This document shows positions 57,169 to 64,000 of a stretch of DNA of 64,000 nt, in pieces. The translations under genes and the position numbers were made by a program. The stretch's first letter is position 1. Each line of letters begins with the position of its first letter. The stretch spans positions 1 through 64,000 of the forward strand of contig DANY01000029.1 of the NCBI GenBank assembly GCA_002501655.1, read 5' to 3'. The notes under the pieces were generated by a model. It was not told the DNA's origin. It made no database searches and worked only from the letters and a program-made list of their open reading frames with translations. The stretch comes from Methanoculleus sp. UBA303 (GTDB lineage Archaea > Halobacteriota > Methanomicrobia > Methanomicrobiales > Methanoculleaceae).

Positions 57169-57684
57169 CATACATTCCTCTTCGGCTCCCCTATGGTATT
57201 TATCTCTGCGGGGTTGAAGGCGGCATGAGCGGGCAGACCCCCTCCGTAAGGTGGGGTAGTTCACGTCTTGAGGGGACCCACACAGGCCTCCTAACCCTCT
57301 CCTCAGGAGAGGATGAAGAAGCCGCCGATCTTCCCGAATCCTCCTCACTGGCGATCTGCACGTCGCCGACCCGGGCCGCGGCCGGACCCCGGCGGCAGAA
57401 CCCGGCCATCTGCTGCACGGGCACATCGTCACCCTCAAAAACCGCCTCCCGGCCGGCCGGCCGGGAGGCTCCTGACCCAACCGGTGACTCTCTTGATTCG
57501 TCGGGCTTCACCCCCCACGGCCCACCGGAACCCGACCCCCTGCATCCTTCCGCTGACCTGAGGTATTGCCTGAACGCCACCAGAAATTCAGGGAGCCGGC
57601 TCTTATCTGGAAAACCTGATAGTAATCCTTTTTACCTTCCTGAAACTCATCAACTACAATTACGCTCTACAGCCCCGGAGGGGA
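57169..57684. repeat. 516-bp noncoding gap with perfect palindromes
   Basis: No frame is protein-like. A 26-bp perfect palindrome of G/C with one T/A pair per arm occupies 57444-57469, and CCTCTCCT-C-AGGAGAGG is a second perfect hairpin at 57296-57312. The right end is the AT-rich promoter of the PAS gene. Confidence 0.65.
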
Positions 57685-59442
57685 ATGACAGATTCAGACC
57701 AAGACCGGATACTATACGATCTTCTGGCGTTCGATGCTCTGGACGACGGCCTTCTCGTGGTAAACGATGACCGGAGGATTCTCTGGTGCAACCCGGATCT
57801 CGCGCGGATTTTTGCTATCCGGCAGGAAGAGGCCATCGGAATGGACGTGCGTTCTCTCCTCGGCAGGTATCTTCTGCCGACCATTGAGGATGAAGCCTCT
57901 GCACGGCTGATCCGGCAGACCCTCGAGAACGGCGCAGATCGGCCTTCTCCCCTCTGCCGCACCCGGACTCCTGACGGCAGCCAGCGCTGGCTCTTGATAT
58001 CAGGCATACCGGCCCACGCCGATACCGGGAACGGACTTCGAGTCATCAGGATCCGGGATGCCACCGGGGATGTGACTGCGCACCACTTCAGGACCGCGCT
58101 CGACCAGTCCCCGGTGGTCGTCTTTGCGCAGGACAGGGATCTCCGCTACGTCTGGTCGTACAACCAGCAACTGGGGCCTACGGATACATCCATCCTCGGC
58201 AGGACGGATCCGGAAGTCTTTCTACCCGATGACGCCGCGCGATTGACCGCGCTCAAGCGCCGGGTCCTGGAGACGGGAGATATCGTGCGGGCAGAGGCGA
58301 CACTCACGGTCGGGAATGAGGTGCACATAAGAGACCTGACCCTCAAGTCGCTTCAGGATGCCGAGGGGAGCGTCGTAGGCATCACCGGGACTGCGTTTGA
58401 TGTGACCGAACGGGACCGTGCGGAAGAAACGCTCCGGAAACGGACCTACGACCTGGACCAGCGGATGGACGAGCTCCGGTGCCTGTATTCCATCACGCAC
58501 CTCGTCGAGGTGCCGGGGATAACGCTCGATGCACTCCTGCAGGCAGTTGCCGATACGCTCCCCTCGGGCTGGCAGTACCCGGACGACACCGCGGTGCGGA
58601 TCACGGTCGATGGCCGGGAATACCGGAGAGGCGATCCCCGGGAGACTCCCTGGATCCAGAGAAGCCCGATCGTCGTCCACGGTGTACGCATTGGTGAGGT
58701 TGAGGTCCGGTATATCGCAGAGAAACCGGAGGCGGCTGAAGGGCCGTTCCTGCGGGAAGAGCGGATGCTGCTTGACGCCATCGCGGAGCGGCTTGGCCGG
58801 GTCATCGAGAGGTTGCGGGCAGAAGCGGCGCTCCAGAAGAGCGAGGAGATGTTCCGGGGGATCGCCCAGCGGAGTTTCGACCTTATCGTTACGTCGTACC
58901 TGGCCGACGGGCTGCACTATGCCTCACCGGCTGTGGAGCGGATACTCGGGTACTGCCCCGAGGAGATGGCAGGAACGGACCTGGAAGATTACATCCTCCC
59001 GTCGAGTCTTCCGGCATGGGGAGAGGGGCGCCGGAAGGTGCTCCGGGGCGAACAGGTTGAAGGGCTCCGGATTGAGGTCAGGCGGAAAGACGGGGAGAAC
59101 ACCATACTGGAGTTGAGTGAGTCACCGATCGTCGAGAATGGGGCGGTCGTGGGATTTCAGGCGGTCGGGAGGGATATCTCGGAGCGGATCCTCTACGAGC
59201 GACTCCGGGAGCAGGCCCTCGATCTGAACGCACGGAATATCGCGCAGTTTGCCGTCCTTGCCGACCATGTCCGCCACCCTCTCCAGGTGGTCATGGGGGT
59301 TGCGGACCTGCTCGACGACGAGGAGACCGCGGAGAAACTCCGGGAGCAGGTCCGGAGGATCAATATGCGGATAAGTCAACTCGACCGCGAATGGATGGAG
59401 TCCCGGAAGATCCGGGAGTTCTTGAAGCGCTACGAACTCTGA
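57685..59442 (+). CDS. Multi-PAS signalling protein lacking a histidine-kinase ATPase domain
   Basis: The 585-aa soluble protein has PAS 1 (about 12-125), PAS 2 (about 130-245, ending GTAFDVTERDRAEETL), a GAF-like middle region (about 260-375), PAS 3 (about 390-500, ending GFQAVGRDISERILYE), and a C-terminal helical stretch of about 75 residues. The last has DHVRHPLQVVMGVADLLDD, resembling a HisKA dimerisation helix with a possible phospho-acceptor His, but the protein ends without any HATPase domain. It must be a kinase-less sensor, a phosphotransfer partner or a decayed kinase. No membrane segment is present. Confidence 0.88.
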   Translation: MTDSDQDRILYDLLAFDALDDGLLVVNDDRRILWCNPDLARIFAIRQEEAIGMDVRSLLGRYLLPTIEDEASARLIRQTLENGADRPSPLCRTRTPDGSQRWLLISGIPAHADTGNGLRVIRIRDATGDVTAHHFRTALDQSPVVVFAQDRDLRYVWSYNQQLGPTDTSILGRTDPEVFLPDDAARLTALKRRVLETGDIVRAEATLTVGNEVHIRDLTLKSLQDAEGSVVGITGTAFDVTERDRAEETLRKRTYDLDQRMDELRCLYSITHLVEVPGITLDALLQAVADTLPSGWQYPDDTAVRITVDGREYRRGDPRETPWIQRSPIVVHGVRIGEVEVRYIAEKPEAAEGPFLREERMLLDAIAERLGRVIERLRAEAALQKSEEMFRGIAQRSFDLIVTSYLADGLHYASPAVERILGYCPEEMAGTDLEDYILPSSLPAWGEGRRKVLRGEQVEGLRIEVRRKDGENTILELSESPIVENGAVVGFQAVGRDISERILYERLREQALDLNARNIAQFAVLADHVRHPLQVVMGVADLLDDEETAEKLREQVRRINMRISQLDREWMESRKIREFLKRYEL

Positions 59443-59500
59443 GAGGCCGGCGTTGCCGGGGGGTGGGCCAGTGTCCCTATGGTCTCGTCGGCGACCCGCG

Positions 59501-59869
59501 CTATCTCCGCCGTCGTCTCTCCTCGCGAGGGCGGTGCGCTGGCGGCACAGTTCCCCGGATGGCGGTGAGCATCCCCGGCAGGAGAGTGCCTTTCTTCCCG
59601 ACGACATCCGCCGTCCGAATCATGGAGGCGTATGCGGTCAGGACGTAGCTCTCCCCGAAGAGGTCGAGCCCGCCCCGGGCAAAGTCGTTGAGGGAGAGCG
59701 GGACCGAAGGGCTATCGACGGATGGCTTACTTGAGACCGGGCAGACAAGCAGATCCCCGCTCTCTCCCGCCGTAACGACCACCACCGGACGCACTTTCCA
59801 TTCGCCGACACCCCCGATGCGTACGGAGGCTAGAACGACGTCTCCACCGACGTACCGCCCCATGTACAT
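59501..59869 (-). CDS. MazF/PemK-like endoribonuclease-family protein
   Basis: The 122-aa protein has the PemK/MazF fold pattern: GDVVLASVRIGG...KVRPVVVVT near the N-terminus, DLLVCPVSSKPS, and LSLNDFARGGLDLFGESYVL. Toxins of this family cleave mRNA, but archaeal solo versions may have other roles. No antitoxin gene is next to it. The C-terminus is Arg-rich (PREERRRRR). TATA-like TCTTATCGG at about 59889 makes the ATG at 59869 nearly leaderless; ATG 59863 is possible too. Confidence 0.8.
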   Translation of the reverse strand: MYMGRYVGGDVVLASVRIGGVGEWKVRPVVVVTAGESGDLLVCPVSSKPSVDSPSVPLSLNDFARGGLDLFGESYVLTAYASMIRTADVVGKKGTLLPGMLTAIRGTVPPAHRPREERRRRR

Positions 59870-60104
59870 ACAGGTTGACCCCAAAACCGATAAGAGAATT
59901 GATCCATGACGATGGCGCCGGGCGGGGGGGGCGGCCCGGTGCCCGGAATCACAGGAGGAATTCCGTCGTGGGCGGTCTTCACCCAGGTCAGGCCCTGCGG
60001 GGGCCCGCACGGGCTCACCCGGATTGCGTATTATCCGACGAAGGCCTGGGAGGACCTTAAAGATAAGTGGAGGGAGGGGTCCCCCCGACCCCTCCGGTGT
60101 GTCG

Positions 60105-61292
60105 TTACCGTGTCTGTCCTTTTGCTTTTCCACCTGGTTTCTGTTGCTCTTCACTGAACTTCTGGTCCTTCACCTTCTCCTTCTCTTTTGCGTTCTCCTT
60201 CACCTTCGCATTCCCGGCATACCCGTCACCGTTGTCACCCGCTTCCTTCTTCCCGTTGCCCGGGTTGATCACGGATACAGCACCGTTGCCGACCACAGGG
60301 ACGAGGCCATTCTCTGTTGTGACGTTGCCGGTCACGGTCAGGTTGCCGTCACCGGCGGCGAGGTCGAGGTCCGCTCGCCGGTACTTCAGGATGAGCGTGC
60401 CGCCGTCCTTCATGCAGAAGTTGACCTTCTCCGGGGTTGTGTTTCCGATCTTAAACTCCGAGGGGTCCGCTGCAGCCACGTCCGTGCGGTCGGCATCACT
60501 GAACCCGAACCACTCCGCAATGCTGACAAAGACAGTCATAACACCGTTGCTCTTCTGGTTCAGGGTCTTTGGGACGACCTTCACGTTCATCGACTGCGGG
60601 CTCACGGTCACGTTCAGGGTGTCGCAGGCGACTGCGCCGGTGGCATTGTCTACAACCTCCACCGTGACAGCGTAGGTGCCGGCGGTAAGGTAAGTATAGG
60701 TACTCTGGATCGTACCGTTGTGGTCGTCATCCAGCGCGATCTCAGGCTCTGTCGTCGCCGGGCCCCAATTAATGGAGGCGCTCATGTTCAGCGCATCGAG
60801 AACATCGGTGCCGTTGTAGGTAGCGAGGATAGTGACCTGCTCACCGGTGAGTGCGGTGCGGTCGCCCCCTGCATCGACAACAAGTGTGGACGGCACGTCA
60901 GGCTCCTCCTCGGGAACCTCCGGCTGCGGGCTGACGGTCACGTTCAGGGTGTCGCGGGCGACAGCGTTGGTGGCGTTGTTCGCGACCTCCACCGTGACGG
61001 CGTAGGTGCCGGCGGCAAGGTAGGTGTAGGTGTCCTGGATCGTGCCGTTGTGGTCGTCATCCGGTATGATCTCGGGTTTCGTCGTTGCCGTGCTCCAGTT
61101 GATGGAGGCCGAGAGGTTCAGCGCGTCGACAGCGTCATCGTCACAGTAAGTGGCCATGATGATGACCGGCTCACCGGCGAGTGCAGTGCGGTCACCTCCT
61201 GCATCGACGACGAGGGCGGCCTGCACGGCAGGAACCGCCACGGCGAGGACGATCAGGAGGGAGAAGATTCTTACTGTTGCATCATGTCTCAT
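60105..61292 (-). CDS. Secreted protein with two PKD-like repeats and charged tail
   Basis: The 395-aa protein has signal peptide MRHDATVRIFSLLIVLAVAV... (cleavage near AVQA), two tandem PKD-type repeats of about 95 residues (about 26-121 and 136-231, each VVDAGGDRTAL ... AGTYAVTVEV ... DTLNVTVSPQ), a Pro/Glu linker, then a unique domain (VVPKTLNQKSNGVMTVFVS, DRTDVAAADPSEFKIGN) and a low-complexity Lys/Glu/Gly tail. There are many NxT sequons. It is an extracellular surface protein, possibly adhesive. No membrane anchor or PGF-CTERM is seen. SD GGAGATGA precedes ATG 61292. Confidence 0.87.
   Translation of the reverse strand: MRHDATVRIFSLLIVLAVAVPAVQAALVVDAGGDRTALAGEPVIIMATYCDDDAVDALNLSASINWSTATTKPEIIPDDDHNGTIQDTYTYLAAGTYAVTVEVANNATNAVARDTLNVTVSPQPEVPEEEPDVPSTLVVDAGGDRTALTGEQVTILATYNGTDVLDALNMSASINWGPATTEPEIALDDDHNGTIQSTYTYLTAGTYAVTVEVVDNATGAVACDTLNVTVSPQSMNVKVVPKTLNQKSNGVMTVFVSIAEWFGFSDADRTDVAAADPSEFKIGNTTPEKVNFCMKDGGTLILKYRRADLDLAAGDGNLTVTGNVTTENGLVPVVGNGAVSVINPGNGKKEAGDNGDGYAGNAKVKENAKEKEKVKDQKFSEEQQKPGGKAKGQTR
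60599..61214 (-). repeat. Tandem PKD repeat DNA, two roughly 285-bp units
   Basis: Units at about 60929-61214 and 60599-60884 are highly similar at the DNA level, with a period of about 330 bp including the linker. The similarity points to recent duplication or homogenisation. Confidence 0.85.
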
Positions 61293-61387
61293 GAGGAACT
61301 CATCTCCGGTAGATACTGGATATGCTCCTCTATTTGACCGCATTGAGCTTCCCGGTTCAACCAATTGTCCCGGGAGTGCAGGGTTGC

Positions 61388-63403
61388 CTATACCCGGAGC
61401 AGTCGGGCGTTGATCGCAACGATCACGGTGCTTGCGCTCATCAGCACCGCCCCGGCCGCCGGTGTGAGGACGATACCGGCACCGAAGAGTACGCCGGCGG
61501 CGAGCGGGATGGCGACGGTGTTGTAGCCGGTTGCCCAGAGCAGATTTTCGAACATCTTTCTGTAGGTCTTCTTTGAGAGGTCGATGACCGCCGCCGCGTC
61601 TCGGGGGTCGCTCCTCACGAGGACGATATCGGCGCTCTCCACGGCCACATCGGTCCCCGCCCCGATGGCGATCCCCACATCGGCCTGCACGAGCGCAGGG
61701 GCGTCATTGATCCCGTCGCCCACCATCGCCACCCGGTAGCGGCGTTGCACCTCCCGGATCTTCTCGGCCTTCTCATGGGGGAGGACCCCGGCAAAGAATT
61801 CATCGAGGCCCAATTCCCCCGCCACCCACGCGGCGACGTCCGGGTTGTCACCGGAGAGCATCATGCACCGGATGCCCATCTCTTTGAGCCGGCTGATCGC
61901 CTCACCTGACTCAGGCCTGATGATATCGGCGAGCGCAAGCGCGCCGGTGAGCCGGCCGTCATCGAGGAGGAAGACAACGGTCTTGCCCTGCCGCTGGAGT
62001 GCCCCGACCCGCTCGTCGCCGGCCTCTATGCCCTGCTCTGCGAGGTAGCCGGGGCTGACCACCCGGACTGTCCGGCCGGCGGCCTCCGCTTCGACGCCCT
62101 TCCCCGGTATCGCCCGGAAGTTTTCGAGCGGGATCAGGGAGAGTCCCCGCTCCTCTGCGCTCCGGACGACGCCCCGGGCGATCGGGTGCTCGGAGTGTGC
62201 CTCCACCGACGCCGCCGTCCTGACCACATCGTCCTCTGTAGCGCCGCCGAAGGTGAGGATATCCGTGACCCCAAACCTCCCCGTCGTGAGGGTCCCGGTC
62301 TTGTCGAAGACGACCGCCTGGAGGTCCTTTGCCCGCTCAAACGCTGTCCGGTCCCGGATCAGGAACCCGGACCGGGCGGCAAGGGCCGTCGAGACCGCGA
62401 CCACGAGCGGGACAGCAAGGCCGAGCGCATGGGGGCAGGCGATGACCATCACAGTAGCGGCCCGCTCCACCGCAAACCCGGGCCCCGCCCCGACGACGAG
62501 CCATCCCGCGAACGTCACCGCACCGATCGAGAGGGCGATCACCACCAGGAGGAACGCCGCCCGGTCTGCGAGGTCCTGGGTCCGGGACCGGCTCTCCTGC
62601 GCCTTTCGGACAAGGTCGATAACCTGGGCGAGGTAGGTCTCCGCGCCCGTCTTCCTGACCTCGACGACGACCGAGCCCTCGCCGTTGATCGAGCCGCCGA
62701 TGACCGCATCCCCGGGGCGCTTCTCCGCCGGTCTCGACTCCCCGGTGAGCATCGCCTCGTTGACGCTCGTCGCACCCTCGATCACCACGCCGTCCACCGG
62801 CACCTTCTCGCCGGGCCGGACGAGCACCCGGTCGCCCGGTGTAAGCCGATCCACGGGCACATCCTCCATGGTCCCACCGCTCCGGACCTGGTGCGCCTCC
62901 GACGGCATGACCCTGACGAGTTCCTCAAGTGCCCTCGACGCCCCGAGGACCGAGCGCATCTCCACCCAGTGCCCGAGGAGCATGATGTCGATCAAGGTGG
63001 CGAGTTCCCAGAAGAACCCCTCACCGCCGACGATACCGAGAACGACCGCCGAACTGTAGGCGTAGGCGACGGTGATCGCGACGGCGATGAGCGTCATCAT
63101 CCCGGGCATCCGCACCCGGAGTTCGCTTACGATACCGGCAAGAAACGGCCAGCCGCCGTAGAGATAGACCACGGTCGCAAGAGTGAGGAGGAGGTAGTCA
63201 GAGCCCGGGATGGTGATGGTGATACCGAGGAGCGCCTGGACCTGCGGAGAGAGGAGGAGGATCGGGACTGTGAGAATGGTCGAGACGATAAACCGCCGCC
63301 GGAAGTCCTCGAGGGCGTGGTGGTGAGTCTCCGGCGGCTTCTTCTGGCTCGCCTCCGCAGGTTGCGCCTCGTGCCGCCCGGTCACCCCGTGGTCATGGTC
63401 CAT
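61388..63403 (-). CDS. Copper-exporting P-type ATPase, CopB type
   Basis: The 671-aa P1B ATPase has a His-rich N-terminus ([27 protein letters not shown]) rather than CxxC domains, the metal site CPH in [14 protein letters not shown], phosphorylation motif DKTGTLTTG, actuator LTGES, HP locus SEHPIARG and hinge [13 protein letters not shown] plus His-rich N-terminus defines CopB enzymes, linked to Cu export. It starts 1 bp after the SHOCT-protein stop and is co-transcribed with it; SD GGAGGGG. The closing helix pair is intact. Confidence 0.95.
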   Translation of the reverse strand: MDHDHGVTGRHEAQPAEASQKKPPETHHHALEDFRRRFIVSTILTVPILLLSPQVQALLGITITIPGSDYLLLTLATVVYLYGGWPFLAGIVSELRVRMPGMMTLIAVAITVAYAYSSAVVLGIVGGEGFFWELATLIDIMLLGHWVEMRSVLGASRALEELVRVMPSEAHQVRSGGTMEDVPVDRLTPGDRVLVRPGEKVPVDGVVIEGATSVNEAMLTGESRPAEKRPGDAVIGGSINGEGSVVVEVRKTGAETYLAQVIDLVRKAQESRSRTQDLADRAAFLLVVIALSIGAVTFAGWLVVGAGPGFAVERAATVMVIACPHALGLAVPLVVAVSTALAARSGFLIRDRTAFERAKDLQAVVFDKTGTLTTGRFGVTDILTFGGATEDDVVRTAASVEAHSEHPIARGVVRSAEERGLSLIPLENFRAIPGKGVEAEAAGRTVRVVSPGYLAEQGIEAGDERVGALQRQGKTVVFLLDDGRLTGALALADIIRPESGEAISRLKEMGIRCMMLSGDNPDVAAWVAGELGLDEFFAGVLPHEKAEKIREVQRRYRVAMVGDGINDAPALVQADVGIAIGAGTDVAVESADIVLVRSDPRDAAAVIDLSKKTYRKMFENLLWATGYNTVAIPLAAGVLFGAGIVLTPAAGAVLMSASTVIVAINARLLRV

Positions 63404-63404
63404 G

Positions 63405-63773
63405 TCAGCCCCTCCGCTCCAGTTCTTTCTCACGCTTCCGGAACTCCTCTTCGTCGATATCGCCCCGCGCGTAACGCTGCCGGAGCACGTCCATCGCCGT
63501 ATCGCCGACCGGGACCGTCTGCTGCCCGCCCCCGGGCTCCCGGAGAACAAGAAAGAGGATGAGGAATATGAACCTGACCATGGGGAGGATGACGAGGATG
63601 AACCAGAGCAGGCCGTTCATTCCCCGGCGGTTCGCATCCCGGTAGACCAGGACGCCGATGACGAGGAAGACGAGCAGCCAGAGGAGCAGCATGCCCCACC
63701 CGAGGAACGGGAACCCGGGCCACCCCTCAAACATGTGGTGACCGTCCCCGTAGGGGTGCACGAATCCGTCCAT
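63405..63773 (-). CDS. Membrane protein with SHOCT domain
   Basis: The 122-aa protein has an N-terminal His-containing stretch ([20 protein letters not shown]), two membrane helices ([38 protein letters not shown]), and a C-terminal SHOCT motif ([21 protein letters not shown]). SHOCT proteins often pair with metal and stress genes; here it precedes the copper ATPase with 1 bp spacing. TATA GGTATATTTACG at about 63801-63812 (minus) drives the pair. The His/Met-rich start may bind copper, which is inference. Confidence 0.87.
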   Translation of the reverse strand: MDGFVHPYGDGHHMFEGWPGFPFLGWGMLLLWLLVFLVIGVLVYRDANRRGMNGLLWFILVILPMVRFIFLILFLVLREPGGGQQTVPVGDTAMDVLRQRYARGDIDEEEFRKREKELERRG

Positions 63774-63929
63774 GGGGGTGGGGTATTCTCCGGGCGACGT
63801 AAATATACCGGCTGCCCCGCATGCGGGGAGCACTACCTCCACGTGCGGGGCAGCCGGCCGCGCGCAGCCGTGGTAACGACGAGGGCAATATTCGCCGCCT
63901 GACAGACGATGGATACTCTCCGGAAGAAA

Positions 63930-64000
63930 TGAACAGATATATAAACCCTGGAGAACAGCATACCGCTCGTAGTCGGGCACACCAGCCTGCAGGAGTGATA
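63930..64000 (+). promoter_or_regulatory. Promoter and SD of a gene beginning beyond the window
   Basis: AGATATATAAACC (about 63932-63944) is a good plus-strand TATA, and GCAGGAGTGAT (about 63989-63999) is a strong SD-like sequence at the very end. A plus-strand gene should start within a few bases past 64000. Confidence 0.6.

Noticed and set aside
57200-57580. Possible 126-aa minus-strand protein in the gap before the PAS gene
   Set aside because: Its sequence is Gly/Arg/Ser-rich, is generated by palindromic GC DNA, and lacks an SD.
59906-60157. Possible 83-aa plus-strand protein ending in a hydrophobic segment
   Set aside because: It overlaps the 3' end of the PKD-repeat gene, is Gly/Pro-rich at the start and has no SD; probably chance.
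60599-61214. Repeats that could suggest a CRISPR or satellite array
   Set aside because: There are only two units of about 285 bp, in frame and encoding PKD domains; they are protein repeats.

Overview
This window looks like a chromosomal contig end from a hydrogenotrophic, formate-using methanogenic archaeon of the order Methanomicrobiales, most like Methanoculleus. The placement is inferred from gene content and GC-rich coding style; no rRNA was available to confirm it. Archaeal markers are TATA-binding protein, transcription factor S, Hef nuclease, archaeosortase A, GlyRS of the archaeal type and Pth2. Methanogen markers are two F420-type formate dehydrogenase operons (fdhAB), methanofuran biosynthesis genes (mfnD, mfnF) and a CbiMNQO cobalt/nickel importer. 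Many genes have TATA boxes only 20-30 bp from the start codon, so leaderless mRNAs seem common. I found no rRNA, tRNA or CRISPR array. The first 52 bases are an Illumina adapter, so the left edge is an assembly artefact boundary.

Layout. 0.1-4.6 kb (mostly minus): PhoU-like regulator, a long empty gap, two-domain sulfurtransferase, metallo-beta-lactamase-fold hydrolase, HTH protein. 4.8-10.5 kb: glyS-hef operon, p27-like zinc protein, UPF0147, YjbQ family, a small orphan. 10.7-15.2 kb (minus): gyrB-gyrA, with a (GAG)n microsatellite giving GyrA a polyglutamate tail and an inverted repeat around the gyrB TATA box. 15.4-20.6 kb (minus): cbiM-cbiN-like-cbiO-cbiQ, a geranylgeranyl-reductase-family flavoprotein and two small membrane proteins. 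21-25.8 kb: pth2-truD, arfC (riboflavin/F420 precursor), CDP-alcohol phosphotransferase, archaeosortase A, TFS. 25.8-26.9 kb: a gene-poor gap holding the relic C-terminus of a serpin.

26.9-33.9 kb: acs with a perfect palindrome at its promoter, tbp, an HTH regulator, surE-rpiA, and mfnD-mfnF plus a small TTG-start membrane zinc-ribbon gene. 34.7-41.5 kb: the tandem fdhA1B1 and fdhA2B2 operons, mosaic in similarity as if homogenised by gene conversion. 42-50.4 kb: cell-surface and membrane genes, including a secreted protein, DUF1616, two archaellin-like pilins, a DUF457-like protein, an ABC exporter and two tandem DUF5518-like paralogues. Between the two paralogues lies a copied 3' tail of the downstream phosphofructokinase gene, which marks the duplication unit.

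51-64 kb: glycolysis/gluconeogenesis pair (class I aldolase plus probable PPi-dependent phosphofructokinase), DUF2795, glycerophosphodiesterase, alpha/beta hydrolase, HtrA-like protease, nitroreductase, a PAS protein lacking a kinase ATPase domain, a MazF/PemK-like protein, a secreted PKD-repeat protein, and a CopB-type copper ATPase with a SHOCT partner. The recurring theme is promoter-proximal repeats (gyrB, cbiM, acs, fdhA2, UPF0147) placed where repressors would compete with TBP/TFB, plus short hairpin-rich noncoding elements that recur at 24.3, 41.7 and 50.6 kb. I found no convincing undescribed multigene system; the best candidates for new biology are these operators, the hairpin-rich elements and the fdh mosaic.
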